Assembly (NCBI RefSeq): GCF_004348725.1
Contig: NZ_SMKR01000055.1
Coordinates: 1-40,289, forward strand
DNA from: Kribbella turkmenica
Lineage (GTDB): Bacteria > Actinomycetota > Actinomycetes > Propionibacteriales > Kribbellaceae
Length of the DNA: 40,289 nucleotides
Direction of reading: 5' to 3'
Notes under the pieces: model-generated
Database searches by the model: none
Told to the model about the DNA's origin: nothing
What the model saw: only the letters and a program-made list of their open reading frames with translations
Position numbers and translations under genes: made by a program
Shown: positions 17,760-26,689 of the stretch, piece by piece
Numbering within the stretch: the stretch's first letter is position 1
Layout of the letters: every line of letters begins with the position of its first letter

Positions 17760-19046
17760 GTGCGGCAGGCACTGCGCGGGCTGACTACCAGAGGGCGGGC
17801 CTTCGTCGCGGCCGGCATCACGGCCTCCCTCTGCGCGCTCCTGCTCGGACAGAAGGATCTGCTGCGGGTCGGCATCCTCCTGATCGCGCTGCCCGTCGTG
17901 GCGGCGCTCGTCGTCGGCCGGACCCGGCTGCGGCTGCAGGTACGCCGCAGCCTCACCCCGGACCAGGTCCCGGTCGGTTCGCAGGCGACCGTGGAGCTTG
18001 CCCTGAGCAACCAAGGCCGGATGCCCGCCGGCCTGCTGCTGCTCGAGGACCGGATCCCGTACGTGCTGGGGCACCGGCCCCGGTTCGTGGTCGACCGCGT
18101 CAGCCCGAACTGGCGCCGTACCGTCAGCTACCCGGTCAAGAGCGACGTCCGCGGCCTGTTCCAGGTCGGGCCGTTGATGCTGACCGTGGCCGACCCGTTC
18201 GGGCTGGTCGAGACCAGCCGGATGTTCACCCGCAGCCAGCACCTGCTGGTCACCCCGCGGGTCTTCCGGCTGCCCGAGATCCGGCTGGGCGCGGACCGGG
18301 CCGGCTCGGGCGAGAACCGGCCGCGGGCGATCGCCTCGGCCGGCGAGGAGGACGCGACCGTGCGCGAGTACCGCGACGGCGACGACCTGCGCCGGGTGCA
18401 CTGGCGGTCGACCGCGCGACGCGGCGAACTGATGGTGCGCCGGGAGGAGCAGCCCTGGCAGAGCCGCTGCGCGATGTTCCTGGACGCGCGGACGATCTCG
18501 CACCACGGCCACGGACCGTCGTCCAGCCTCGAGTGGGCCGTCAGTGCGGCCGCCTCGATCGGCAGTGACCGGATCCGCCGCGGCTACGCGACCACGATGC
18601 TGGGCGGGCCGACGACACTGTCCGCGATCAACCACCGGACGTCGGCCGCCGTTCACCAGCCGCTGACCACCCAGCAGTTGCTGACCGAGTGCGCGACCGT
18701 CGAGGAGCACAAGTACGCCGAGATCGGCCCGCTGCTGACCGTCGACCGGCACGCGCAGGAGCCGAGCCTGGTGATCGCGATCGTCGGCGCGCTGGGCACC
18801 GAGGACGTCATCTCGCTGAACCGCTGGCGGACCAGCCAGGCGATCGGGGTGGCGCTGGTGCTCGACGCTGCCAGTTGGGCGGTCGGCGCCGAGACGACCG
18901 AGAAGGCGGCCAGGCTGACCGCCGCCGCGGACGCCACCGAGAACGAACTGCGCCGGAACGGCTGGCGGGTCGCCAGGGTCCGGCGCGGCGACCACCTACC
19001 CACCGTGTGGTCCGGCCTCGGACTGCGGAGCGGAAGGATCGCATGA
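17760..19046 (+). CDS. DUF58 domain-containing membrane protein
   Basis: 428-aa protein with two N-terminal membrane segments (about 15-50), then a beta-rich cytoplasmic region, and the DUF58 signature REYRDGDDLRRVHWRSTARRG (about 202-222, GTG at 17760 as residue 1), followed by a vWA-like C-terminal part. DUF58 proteins are encoded next to MoxR ATPases and transglutaminases in many bacteria and are presumed MoxR partners; no biochemical function is established. The GTG start lies 3 bp after the moxR stop. The stop codon overlaps the ATG of a short downstream ORF. Confidence 0.92.
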   Translation: MRQALRGLTTRGRAFVAAGITASLCALLLGQKDLLRVGILLIALPVVAALVVGRTRLRLQVRRSLTPDQVPVGSQATVELALSNQGRMPAGLLLLEDRIPYVLGHRPRFVVDRVSPNWRRTVSYPVKSDVRGLFQVGPLMLTVADPFGLVETSRMFTRSQHLLVTPRVFRLPEIRLGADRAGSGENRPRAIASAGEEDATVREYRDGDDLRRVHWRSTARRGELMVRREEQPWQSRCAMFLDARTISHHGHGPSSSLEWAVSAAASIGSDRIRRGYATTMLGGPTTLSAINHRTSAAVHQPLTTQQLLTECATVEEHKYAEIGPLLTVDRHAQEPSLVIAIVGALGTEDVISLNRWRTSQAIGVALVLDAASWAVGAETTEKAARLTAAADATENELRRNGWRVARVRRGDHLPTVWSGLGLRSGRIA

Positions 19047-19147
19047 CAGTGCTAGTGGCCGGGCCTCCGGCGGCAGGATCATGGGGCCCTGGTTCCCGCG
19101 TCGCTCCAGTCGCTGCGCTCCTCAGGCCAGGCAGGGAGGCCTCATGA
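19043..19147 (+). CDS. Possible 34-aa ORF coupled to both neighbours
   Basis: A small ORF exactly fills the gap between the DUF58 gene and the transglutaminase gene. Its ATG overlaps the DUF58 stop (ATGA at 19043-19046), and its TGA overlaps the next ATG (ATGA at 19144-19147). GGAAGG lies 5 bases before the ATG. The peptide starts MTVLVAGPPAAG, is Gly/Pro/Ala/Arg-rich and matches nothing I know. It may be a real microprotein, or simply a translated spacer that carries ribosomes to the next gene. Confidence 0.4.
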   Translation: MTVLVAGPPAAGSWGPGSRVAPVAALLRPGREAS

Positions 19148-21501
19148 CCGGACATGCCAGGATCTCACTCGCTGGTTGGGGAGCGACCGTGCTGGGAGCG
19201 CTGGTGCTCACGCCGGTGTTCTCCGGGCCGTTCCTGTTCATCAGCGCGTTCCTGTGCGGGGCGATCACCGGTGTCGGCATCCTCCTGCAGAACCTCCGCG
19301 CCCCGCGGATCGTCGTGCCGTTCGTCCAGCTCGTGCTGCTGGTGGAGCTGATTTCGTTCTTCTTCCTGCGGGAGACGCTGAAGTTCGGCCTCATCCCGGT
19401 GAAGGCGACCGCGCTGGAGTTCAACCAGCAGATGGTCAACGCGATGGACTCGATCAACCGGTTCAGCGCTCCCCTGCCACCGGACGAGCACCTGACCCTG
19501 TTCGCGGCCTCGGTGATCGCCGCGACCGGGTTGCTGATCCACCTCATCGCCGTACAGCTCCGTCAGGCCGCCTGGGCCGGGTTGCTGCTGCTGATCATGT
19601 ACACCGTGCCGGCCGCGACCGTGCACGGCGGGCTCCCGGCGTTGCTGTTCGTCCCGCCGGCGCTCGGCTACATCCTGCTGCTGTCGGCCGAGGGCCGCAG
19701 CCGCCTCAGCCGGTGGGGTCGCCGCATCTCGGGTGTCTCCCACCTGGACGCGGCCGAGCCGGTGGAGGCGTCCGCGCTCGGACAGGCCGGTCGCCGCATC
19801 GGCCTGACCGTCGTCGCGCTGGCCGCGCTGCTGCCCGCGCTGCTGCCGACCCTGCCGGAAGGTGTCATCGGCAACGGTCTGGCCGGTAGCGGTCCCGGCA
19901 GTGGTATCGGCGCGTCGATCTCGTCGACGGACCCGATGCTGGACATGGGCAAGAACCTGAAGCGTGGCGACAACGTGGTCGCGCTGACCTACAAGGGCGG
20001 TCCGTCCGGCGGCAGCTACCTGCGGCTCACCGCCCTCGACTTCTTCGACGGCGACACCTGGCGGATCGCGCCGCGCCAGGAGGGCCAGAAGATCAGCGGC
20101 GATCTGGCCCCGCCGCCCGGGTACGCCGGCGACCTCGGCAAGGTCCCGCAGTCCAAGATGGAGATCGACGTCAGCCGGAACTTCCGCTCCCAGTTCGCCC
20201 CGGTCCCGTACCCGGTCCGCTCGATCTCCCTCAAGCGCGACTGGCGGTACGACGCCGGCTCGCTCGACGTGGTCTCGTCGAACGGCCAGGTCGTCGCCGG
20301 CAAGAACTACGACGTGACCGCGTACGACCTGCAGCCGACGCCGCAACAACTGCACGACGCGATCGGCGCGGGCGAGCCGGACCAGTACAGCAGCCGTGTC
20401 CCGCGCCGCACGCCGGACGACGTCGAGGCGCTCGCCCGCGAGATCACCGAGGACGCGAACGGCAACCCGTTCGCGGCGGCCGTGCTGCTGCAGTCCTGGT
20501 TCCGCAGCGATGGCGGCTTCACCTACAGCACCGACAACAGCCGCGGCAGCGGGATGCGCGCGCTGCGGAACTTCCTGCTGGAGAACAAGACCGGGTACTG
20601 CGAGCAGTTCGCGACCGGGATGGCGCTGATGGCCCGCATCGTCGGCATCCCGTCCCGCGTCGGCATCGGCTTCCTGCCGGGACAGGCCGGCGAGGACGGC
20701 GAGTACACCGTGCGGATGCACGACATGCACGCCTGGCCGGAGCTGTACTTCCAGGGCATCGGCTGGGTCCGGTTCGAGCCGACCCCGGCCGCCCGGGTCG
20801 CCAGCACGCCGAACTGGACCGTTCCCGCGACACCGGACCCGACCAGCCCGAGCACCGCGCCGACCACCGCGCCGATCTCGCCGGGCGCGACCGAGGACCC
20901 GGGGATCGAGCGGCCGGAGGGCGACCGCAACCTGCCGGACGACAGCGGCGTGGCGGTCATTGACGACGGCAACTGGTTCACCAACGGCGGCGGCCGGACG
21001 ATCGCCATCGTCGCAGGCGTGCTCCTGCTGCTCAGCATCCCGTGGCTGATCCGCACCCTGACCCGCCGTCGACGCTTCGCCAGAGCACCCGGACGGCTCG
21101 GAGCCGAAGGGTTGTGGGCGGAGATCCGCGACACCTCCCGCGACCTGGGACTGGACTGGTCCGACATCTCGACGCCGCGGCAGTCGGGCGACTGGCTCGT
21201 CACGCAACTGCCTGCCGAGGTGCATCCCCAGGCGCTCCGGCTCGCCCGCGGCATCGAGGCGCTGCGGTACGCCGGTGGCACGGACCTGACCCTCGACCTC
21301 CGCACCGAGGCCGCAGCGGTCCGCAAGGCACTGTGGTCGCGGGCGCCGCAACTGCGGCGCTGGCGGGCGCGGTTGCTGCCGCCGTCGTGGCGCTGGTACC
21401 TGAGCCGGGGCAGCACGGAGGCCTCCGACCTCCTGGACGAGTTCGACCTCCTCCTGGCGCGCCTCCGCTCCCTCGCCCTCCGCCGCAGGCACGCCAACTG
21501 A
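19144..21501 (+). CDS. TgpA-like membrane transglutaminase (DUF3488 and DUF4129)
   Basis: 785-aa membrane protein with a cluster of hydrophobic helices at the N-terminus (DUF3488, about 1-235), a large extracytoplasmic transglutaminase-like domain, a further helix (about 620-640) and a cytoplasmic DUF4129 tail. The papain-like catalytic residues appear to be Cys486 (in TGYCEQFATGMA), His529 (DMHAWPELYF) and Glu545 (WVRFEPTP), where many relatives have Asp. A Pro/Thr-rich stretch joins the core to the last helix. Related proteins such as Pseudomonas TgpA are important for viability, but the substrate is unknown; a cell-envelope role is an inference from location. The ATG at 19144 has GGGAGG 4 bases upstream. 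Confidence 0.9.
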   Translation: MTGHARISLAGWGATVLGALVLTPVFSGPFLFISAFLCGAITGVGILLQNLRAPRIVVPFVQLVLLVELISFFFLRETLKFGLIPVKATALEFNQQMVNAMDSINRFSAPLPPDEHLTLFAASVIAATGLLIHLIAVQLRQAAWAGLLLLIMYTVPAATVHGGLPALLFVPPALGYILLLSAEGRSRLSRWGRRISGVSHLDAAEPVEASALGQAGRRIGLTVVALAALLPALLPTLPEGVIGNGLAGSGPGSGIGASISSTDPMLDMGKNLKRGDNVVALTYKGGPSGGSYLRLTALDFFDGDTWRIAPRQEGQKISGDLAPPPGYAGDLGKVPQSKMEIDVSRNFRSQFAPVPYPVRSISLKRDWRYDAGSLDVVSSNGQVVAGKNYDVTAYDLQPTPQQLHDAIGAGEPDQYSSRVPRRTPDDVEALAREITEDANGNPFAAAVLLQSWFRSDGGFTYSTDNSRGSGMRALRNFLLENKTGYCEQFATGMALMARIVGIPSRVGIGFLPGQAGEDGEYTVRMHDMHAWPELYFQGIGWVRFEPTPAARVASTPNWTVPATPDPTSPSTAPTTAPISPGATEDPGIERPEGDRNLPDDSGVAVIDDGNWFTNGGGRTIAIVAGVLLLLSIPWLIRTLTRRRRFARAPGRLGAEGLWAEIRDTSRDLGLDWSDISTPRQSGDWLVTQLPAEVHPQALRLARGIEALRYAGGTDLTLDLRTEAAAVRKALWSRAPQLRRWRARLLPPSWRWYLSRGSTEASDLLDEFDLLLARLRSLALRRRHAN

Positions 21502-21508
21502 CATCCGA

Positions 21509-21549
21509 CGACGCCCGACGGCCGCCGCTCACCGGCCAGTCGGGCGTCG
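21509..21549 (+). terminator. Hairpin terminator after the transglutaminase gene
   Basis: An 11-bp perfect stem, CGACGCCCGAC (21509-21519) with GTCGGGCGTCG (21539-21549), begins 7 bp after the stop codon; the loop can itself pair (GGCC with GGCC). There is no T tract, as is common in high-GC actinobacteria. Confidence 0.75.
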
Positions 21550-21692
21550 GTGTGCTGCCTGCCCGCCCTACCGAACTGCTCCGTTCGGTGCTCGGCCGGC
21601 CTTCAGCTGACCGGCAATGTGCAGAGCATCGGACCGGAGCTACCCGCACCGCTCAGCGGACGCCGCGGCAGCGGCACCACCCGCAAACAACG

Positions 21693-21728
21693 AACCACAC
21701 CCGCGCCACCAGTGGCACGGGTGTGGTT
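21693..21728. terminator. Bidirectional hairpin between convergent genes
   Basis: Stem AACCACACCCG (21693-21703) and CGGGTGTGGTT (21718-21728), with an inner GCCAC/GTGGC stem, so nearly the whole 36 bp pairs. It lies between the convergent transglutaminase and DUF3040 genes and has short A and T ends on the two sides, so it can serve both. Confidence 0.8.
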
Positions 21729-21762
21729 CTCGGCCGGTTGCGCGCTCAGGCGCGGCGTACGG

Positions 21763-22167
21763 TCAGAGGTCTTCGTCGCGGCGGCGCCGCCAGCGGTCTT
21801 CCATCCGCTCCATGAAGCTGCCGGACGAGTCGTGCTTGGTCCGGTGCCGCTTGGTCGGCGGCGGAGGCGGCGGGATGTCGTCGGAGTCCCCCGCGCTGCT
21901 GATCCGCTTCATACTCAGCGCGGCGACGTACAGACAGGCGACCATCATCACGAACCCGATGACTCCGATGATGGTGTTGGGGATGATCGCGCCGGTCATC
22001 AGGACCGCGATGCCCAGCACGAATCCGACGCCGGCAAGCACTGCCCGGCGCTTGTAGTACAAGCGCACATTGGTCCCTCGCATGGCGGAGACGAACTTCG
22101 GGTCTTCCGCAGCAAGGGCACGTTCGAGCTGCTCGAACTGGCGCTGCTCTTCTTCCGAGAGGGGCAC
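21763..22167 (-). CDS. DUF3040 family membrane protein
   Basis: Small actinobacterial protein of unknown function. It has the family N-terminus (PLSEEEQRQFEQLERALAAE, then DPKF), two adjacent membrane helices (about 45-85), and a charged, proline-containing C-terminus ending in Arg/Asp-rich sequence. I place the start at the GTG at 22167 (134 aa) because it begins the conserved PLSEEEQ block and has GGAGGG 7 bases upstream; the ATG at 22182 would put that ribosome site inside the gene. DUF3040 genes often lie near dcw clusters in actinobacteria, which hints at an envelope role, but nothing is shown. Confidence 0.88.
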   Translation of the reverse strand: MPLSEEEQRQFEQLERALAAEDPKFVSAMRGTNVRLYYKRRAVLAGVGFVLGIAVLMTGAIIPNTIIGVIGFVMMVACLYVAALSMKRISSAGDSDDIPPPPPPTKRHRTKHDSSGSFMERMEDRWRRRRDEDL

Positions 22168-22211
22168 CGTCGATCCCTCCATGGTGAGCGCGATCTCGAT
22201 TGGCCGCCTCC

Positions 22212-22217
22212 AGTCTA
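22212..22217 (-). promoter_or_regulatory. Candidate -10 element for the DUF3040 gene
   Basis: TAGACT on the minus strand fits a -10 element and would give a leader of about 40 nt. No good -35 is visible 16-18 bp upstream. The 258-bp gap 22168-22425 shows nothing else clear. Confidence 0.4.
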
Positions 22218-22425
22218 GGCCGCGCTTGCCTCACACGAAACCCTGACCGCCTGTCCAGCGCGTCACGGTCCGGCAACTGCCACCATCACACTCTTCCGGA
22301 ACCTGCTCCCCCGGGCGTGTCGCACCGCGTCCCGAGCCCCGGTAGCAGCCTCATCACGGTCCGTCGCCCCGCGTCGGCGTACCGGCACATGAGGGCCTGT
22401 GACCGGGGGCACACCGGCCCCGCGG

Positions 22426-23178
22426 TCAGCGGGTGGCGAGGATGTGCAGCTGGGTGGCGAGCGCACGGAAGGCGGGATGCCGGCTGGCGGCGCGCTCCAG
22501 CTCGGCCAGGGACTCCGCGGCCCCCGGTTCGGTGTCCACGAAGGCCGACGGGACGAGATCCGCGAACGTGCGGACGCCGTGCACGGTATGCACCACGAAC
22601 CCGGCGTCGGCCAGCTGCCGGGTGATTTCTGCCTCGTCGAACCGGCGCGGCATCGGATCGGTCGCACCCCAGCGCCCGTCGGGATCCTGCAGCGCGATCC
22701 GGGCCTCCGCCAGGTGCCCGGCGAGCGCGCGGGCCAGCACGACAGCGTTGCGCTGGGCAACAAGCAGGCTGAGTACGCCGCCCGGCCGCAGGACCGAGGC
22801 CATCGCCTGCAACGCCTGCACCGGGTCGTCGACAACCTCGAGCACTCCGTGGCACAGGACGGCGTCCGCGGCCGACTCCCCCGCGAGACCGGGAAGCTCG
22901 GCCGCGTCGCCCTGTACACCGCGGACCAGGTCGCTCACGCCTTCGTCGCTCGCTCGCCGCTCGAGCGAGGCCAGGGCGTCCGGGCTCGGGTCCACGACGG
23001 TCACCCGGTGACCCTCGACGGCCAGCGGCACGGCGAACCCGCCGGTGCCGCCACCGAGGTCGACGATGTCCAGCCCGGCACCGGGCTCGGTCCGCGCCCG
23101 CGCCGCGAGCGCGACCCGCAACGCCTCGGCCACCAGCGCCGTCCGCACAGACCGCCGCCGCCGATCGACCATCGTCAT
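22426..23178 (-). CDS. Class I SAM-dependent methyltransferase
   Basis: 250-aa protein with the Rossmann methyltransferase fold: motif I VDLGGGTGGFAVPLA, the acidic residue after strand 2 in VTVVDPSPDAL, QGDAAELPG, and motif IV/V region DAVLCHGVLEVV, then VLRPGGVLSLLVAQRN. It resembles the SmtA/UbiE-type small-molecule methyltransferases; the substrate cannot be predicted. The start is set at ATG 23178 or the ATG two codons later (23172); both follow AGGAGG, at 3 and 9 bases respectively. A longer frame to 23211 lacks support. It is transcribed away from the cupin gene. Confidence 0.88.
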   Translation of the reverse strand: MTMVDRRRRSVRTALVAEALRVALAARARTEPGAGLDIVDLGGGTGGFAVPLAVEGHRVTVVDPSPDALASLERRASDEGVSDLVRGVQGDAAELPGLAGESAADAVLCHGVLEVVDDPVQALQAMASVLRPGGVLSLLVAQRNAVVLARALAGHLAEARIALQDPDGRWGATDPMPRRFDEAEITRQLADAGFVVHTVHGVRTFADLVPSAFVDTEPGAAESLAELERAASRHPAFRALATQLHILATR

Positions 23179-23211
23179 GACCCTCCTAGAACCATCGACC
23201 CACCCGGCCAC

Positions 23212-23217
23212 ACCCTA
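23212..23217 (-). promoter_or_regulatory. Candidate -10 element for the methyltransferase gene
   Basis: TAGGGT on the minus strand, about 34 bp before the ATG. No convincing -35 is seen. The 172-bp divergent gap to the cupin gene has no other recognisable element. Confidence 0.35.
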
Positions 23218-23350
23218 CTTCCCGCCGCTCCCCCGCCTCCGCGGCACCACCTCAACCGCCGTAAGCGGGTGGTAAGGCCCGGCATCTGTCCACGGGCGGA
23301 CGAATGCGCGACCGTCGGAGCAAGGGGAACCACCGAACGAGGGGGCGGCC

Positions 23351-23710
23351 ATGCCGATCCACAGCAAGTCCTTCGAGGAACCGGACGAGCGCCGCTCGCC
23401 GGAGAAGACCACCGTCGACGTGGTCAAACTGCCCGGCGCCAGCGTCGCCCGGATCACCTTCCAGCCGGGCTGGCGCTGGTCGGAGTGCATCCGCCCGGTC
23501 GTCGGCGGCGAGTCCTGCCAGGTCCGGCACGTCGGGACCCTGATCTCCGGCGAGATGGAGGTCGTCCACGACGACGGCGCCAAGGCCCACGTGACTCGCG
23601 GGATCGCGTACGTGATCGAACCGGGCCACGACGCCTGGGTCGTCGGCGACGAGCCGGTGGTCGGCCTGGAGTTCGAGTCGCAGGCCGCGGAGACGTACGC
23701 GAAGGGCTAG
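23351..23710 (+). CDS. Cupin domain protein
   Basis: 119-aa single-domain protein with a small beta-barrel pattern: ITFQPGWRWSECIRPVVGGESCQVRHVGTLISGEMEV-like order, with HVGTLISGEMEVVHDDG matching cupin motif 1 and YVIEPGHDAWVVGDE matching motif 2. The possible metal ligands (His in motif 1 and motif 2) are only partly conserved, so it may bind a ligand rather than act as a dioxygenase. The ATG follows GAGGGGG at about 6 bases. It converges on the ABC permease gene with only 16 bp between the stops. Substrate and role are unknown. Confidence 0.85.
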   Translation: MPIHSKSFEEPDERRSPEKTTVDVVKLPGASVARITFQPGWRWSECIRPVVGGESCQVRHVGTLISGEMEVVHDDGAKAHVTRGIAYVIEPGHDAWVVGDEPVVGLEFESQAAETYAKG

Positions 23711-23726
23711 TGCCCGACTCAGGACC

Positions 23727-24572
23727 CTAGGAGCTCGCGCTGGCGTAGGTGCGGAGTCCGCGGCGCCACAACAGCCGGACGAGCGTCACCGCGACCACGA
23801 CCAGCGCGACCCCGCCGGCGACCGGCGTCCAGCCCAGGTCGCCGGCCAGCGCCTGCGCCGGGTACGTCGACGCGAACGCCACCGGAAACGCGAACGTCAG
23901 GAACGCCCGCACCGCGACCGGGAAGAACGCCAGCGGGTACCGGCCCGCCTCGACCAGGTTGAGGTAGATGTAGGCGATCGGGCCCACCGACTGCAGCCAG
24001 AACGCCAGGAACGCCAACGCGCTCCACACGGTCGCCAGCAGCACCAGCCCACAGGCCGCGAGCACGAACGCCTGCAGCACCTGCGCCGCGTTCGGGCTCG
24101 CGCCGGACTGCACCAGCCCGATCACCAGCACGGCGATCCCGCTCGCGACGTTGCTGAGCTCCGCGACGTTGATCCACCGCAGGGTCAGGTAGAACTGGCT
24201 CGACACCGGCCGGAGCAGCACCCCGTCCAGCTCTCCCTCGGTGATGTACGACGTCATCCGCTGCAGGTTGGGCGCGACGAACGCCGCCATCAGCCCGGTG
24301 ACGATCTGGTAGACGCCGACGAGCGTGATCACCTCGGCCCGCGACCAGCCCTGCACCTCCTGGGCGAAGCCGAACAGCAGCAGGATCGGTACGACGCCGA
24401 GCCCGAGCTCCACCAGACCCACGAGCAGCGTGGTGGCGAAGTGCGCGCGATAGTGCGTCTCCCGGACCACCGCCTGCCCGAGGAACCGCCGCCACAGCCG
24501 GAAATGCCGCCGCTGCCGATGCAGCCAGCTGGCATCGAGCGGCCTCCGGTCGTCCGCCATGGTCCTGGTCAT
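23727..24572 (-). CDS. ABC-2 type transporter permease (second permease)
   Basis: 281-aa integral membrane protein with about six hydrophobic helices and a cytoplasmic basic N-terminus (residues 1-45). It resembles the uncharacterised ABC-2 permeases (COG3694/COG4587 groups) that pair with a second permease and a COG4586-type ATPase, exactly the set encoded here. Features include YITEGELDGVLLRPVSSQFY after the second helix pair, a stretch typical of this permease group. It lies 115 bp after the other permease gene. The direction is probably export, but the substrate is unknown. Confidence 0.85.
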   Translation of the reverse strand: MTRTMADDRRPLDASWLHRQRRHFRLWRRFLGQAVVRETHYRAHFATTLLVGLVELGLGVVPILLLFGFAQEVQGWSRAEVITLVGVYQIVTGLMAAFVAPNLQRMTSYITEGELDGVLLRPVSSQFYLTLRWINVAELSNVASGIAVLVIGLVQSGASPNAAQVLQAFVLAACGLVLLATVWSALAFLAFWLQSVGPIAYIYLNLVEAGRYPLAFFPVAVRAFLTFAFPVAFASTYPAQALAGDLGWTPVAGGVALVVVAVTLVRLLWRRGLRTYASASS

Positions 24573-24687
24573 GGGGTCTTCCGGCCTGGACCGAGGAGCG
24601 GAGGGAGCGTAGCGGCTGCAGCGTCGACGGAAGGCCGGGAGTCACAGCCCCATGATCCGCCGCGCCGGAGGCGTGGCATCTGGACTG

Positions 24688-25500
24688 TCATGCGCCCACC
24701 GCCGAATACGCGCGGAGACCGGCTGACCAGACGAGGCGCGCGAGGATCCCGAGCACGACGACGTACCCGGCCTGGATCCCGAGACCTACGAGCAGCTCCT
24801 GTCCGGACAGGTTGCCGGCGACGATCTCGACCGGGAACGACACCGTGAAGCGGAACGGCTGGTTGTCGATGAATCCGCGCGACCAGTCCGGCATGAGTGC
24901 GAGCGGAACAACCGCGCCGGACAACACGCTCGCGATGATCAATCGGGCCTGCGCCAGCGCCGTCACGTCGTCCATCCAGAACGCGAGCGAGCCGATCAGG
25001 AGGTCGATCGTGAACACCAGGATCGCCCCGAGCACGATGCTCACCGCGAAGACGGTCCAGCGGCCCGGGCCGGCCGGGATGTTCATCGAGTCGCGGAAGA
25101 TCCACCACAGCACGCCGATCATCGGCACCAGCGCGATCAGCTTGAGGACCTTCTCCGACAGGTTGTTCGCGACGAAGCTGAGCAGCACCGACGCGGGCCG
25201 GACCATCCAGCTGGACAGCCTCCCGAGCCGGATGTACTCGGCCAGGAAACCAGTCATCCACGACGAGGTGGCCATCGTGACGAAGCTGAGCAGGACGAAG
25301 TACGTCGTCACGTAGCGCTCGTCGATCGGCAGCCGGGCGCCGTTCGCGATCGCCGTCCGCCAGATGAGCAGCGAGATGATCGGCACGCAGATGTTCGCCA
25401 CCATGAAGATGGTCCAGGCGCCGCGGTAGATCGACGCCCCGACGATCTGCGCCGCGGTCATCCGCCGCAGCACCCGGAGGTTGCGCACCACGGTGCTCAT
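24688..25500 (-). CDS. ABC-2 type transporter permease (first permease)
   Basis: 270-aa membrane protein with about six helices, starting at ATG 25500, which overlaps the ATPase stop by 1 bp (TGATG). The motif GRLSSWMVRPASVLLSF occupies the same place as the LLRPVSSQFY motif in the other permease, showing that they are diverged partners forming a heterodimer. An open frame runs upstream through the ATPase gene but is a shadow. The operon order is ATPase, permease, permease. Confidence 0.87.
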   Translation of the reverse strand: MSTVVRNLRVLRRMTAAQIVGASIYRGAWTIFMVANICVPIISLLIWRTAIANGARLPIDERYVTTYFVLLSFVTMATSSWMTGFLAEYIRLGRLSSWMVRPASVLLSFVANNLSEKVLKLIALVPMIGVLWWIFRDSMNIPAGPGRWTVFAVSIVLGAILVFTIDLLIGSLAFWMDDVTALAQARLIIASVLSGAVVPLALMPDWSRGFIDNQPFRFTVSFPVEIVAGNLSGQELLVGLGIQAGYVVVLGILARLVWSAGLRAYSAVGA

Positions 25501-26531
25501 CAGGCGTCGCCCAGCGTGCCGCGGCGGAGGAAGAGGTCGCGCATGATCTCCTCGATGTCCGCGTCCGCGACGTCCAGGTCGACCAGGGGGCCGATCCGCG
25601 TCAGCTGCCCGAGGACGTCGCCGGCCCGCTCGCGGTCCACTTCCAACGTGATCGTCAGCCCGTCGGTGTCGACCCCGGTCACGCCCTCGCCCGCCGCGAG
25701 CCGGCTGCCGTCGACCTCCGACGCGTACGTCGCCCGGACGAGCTTGCGCGGCCGGGCCGCGTGCACGAGCTCGTCGAGACCGCCGTCGTACTGCAGGCGT
25801 CCGTCGTCGATGATCATCACCCGGGAGCAGAGCGCCTCGATGTCGTCCATGTCGTGACTCGTCACCAGGATCGTGGTGCCGCGGAGCTTGTTGACCTCGG
25901 CGAGGAAGGTCCGTACCCGCGCCTTCGCGACCACGTCGAGGCCGATCGTCGGCTCGTCGAGGAACAGAATCTCCGGGCCGTGGACGAGGGCCGCCATCAG
26001 TTCGAGCTTCATCCGTTCGCCGAGCGACACCTTGCGCACCTGGACGTTCAGCAGGTCCTGGACCTCGAGCAGCTCGGCCAGCTCGGCGACGTTGCGGTCG
26101 AACTCCTTCGCGCCGAGACCGTACATGTCCTTGTGCAGCAGGAGCGTCTCCATCGCCGGGACGTCCCACCAGAGCATGGTCTTCTGACCCATCACGAGCG
26201 CGATCCGCCGCAGGTAGTCGTGCTTGCGGTCCGACGGGGTGAAGCCGAGCACCTCGAGCTCGCCGGACGTGACGTACAGCAGACCGGAGAGCAGCTTCAG
26301 CGTGGTGGTCTTGCCGGCGCCGTTCGGGCCGAGCAGCCCGACGACCTCGCCACGGTCGATGGTGAAGGTGATCTCGTCGACGGCCAGGCGGGTCTCGTAC
26401 GTCCGCCGGACCAGGCTTCTGAGCGCGCCGGCGAGACCGGCCTGCTGTTTGTGGAAGGTGTAGGTCTTGGTGAGGCCGGTCGCCGCGATCACGGGCAGGC
26501 GGCGCGAGGAGGCTTCGAAGGTGTTCGTCAC
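25500..26531 (-). CDS. ABC transporter ATP-binding protein (COG4586 type)
   Basis: 343-aa cytoplasmic ATPase. Walker A is in GLLGPNGAGKTTTLKLLSG (about 64-82), the Q loop is ALVMGQKTMLWWD, and Walker B is EILFLDEPTIGLD with the H loop in VTSHDMDDIEAL. The signature loop reads VSLGERMKLE in place of the classic LSGGQ, which is typical of this exporter subgroup. A C-terminal extension of about 80 residues follows the nucleotide-binding domain. The start follows a GGGCGG-type ribosome site. It heads the three-gene exporter operon. Confidence 0.93.
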   Translation of the reverse strand: MTNTFEASSRRLPVIAATGLTKTYTFHKQQAGLAGALRSLVRRTYETRLAVDEITFTIDRGEVVGLLGPNGAGKTTTLKLLSGLLYVTSGELEVLGFTPSDRKHDYLRRIALVMGQKTMLWWDVPAMETLLLHKDMYGLGAKEFDRNVAELAELLEVQDLLNVQVRKVSLGERMKLELMAALVHGPEILFLDEPTIGLDVVAKARVRTFLAEVNKLRGTTILVTSHDMDDIEALCSRVMIIDDGRLQYDGGLDELVHAARPRKLVRATYASEVDGSRLAAGEGVTGVDTDGLTITLEVDRERAGDVLGQLTRIGPLVDLDVADADIEEIMRDLFLRRGTLGDA

Positions 26532-26633
26532 GGTTGTGCACCGCCCTTTCGGGAGTCGGTGGTGACTTCGGACCGGGCAACGTCAGCGCAGAGCGTCTCC
26601 TCTGGTCCATCCGACATACGGCTGCCGGTCAGA

Positions 26634-26663
26634 ACGCTAAGGAGTAAGGAAAGCGATGTCCAA
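26634..26663 (-). promoter_or_regulatory. Candidate promoter of the ABC exporter operon
   Basis: On the minus strand, TTGGAC (26663-26658) and TAGCGT (26639-26634) are 18 bp apart, in the 158-bp gap between the YceH-methyltransferase gene and the ATPase gene. It would give a leader of about 95 nt. Confidence 0.45.
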
Positions 26664-26689
26664 CCAGTTTCGGCGTCGCCGGGCCGGAG

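Noticed and set aside
24688..26610. 640-codon minus-strand frame covering ATPase and permease
   Set aside because: Only its last 270 codons encode a membrane protein; the first part is a shadow of the ATPase gene. The true start is the ATG at 25500 overlapping the ATPase stop.
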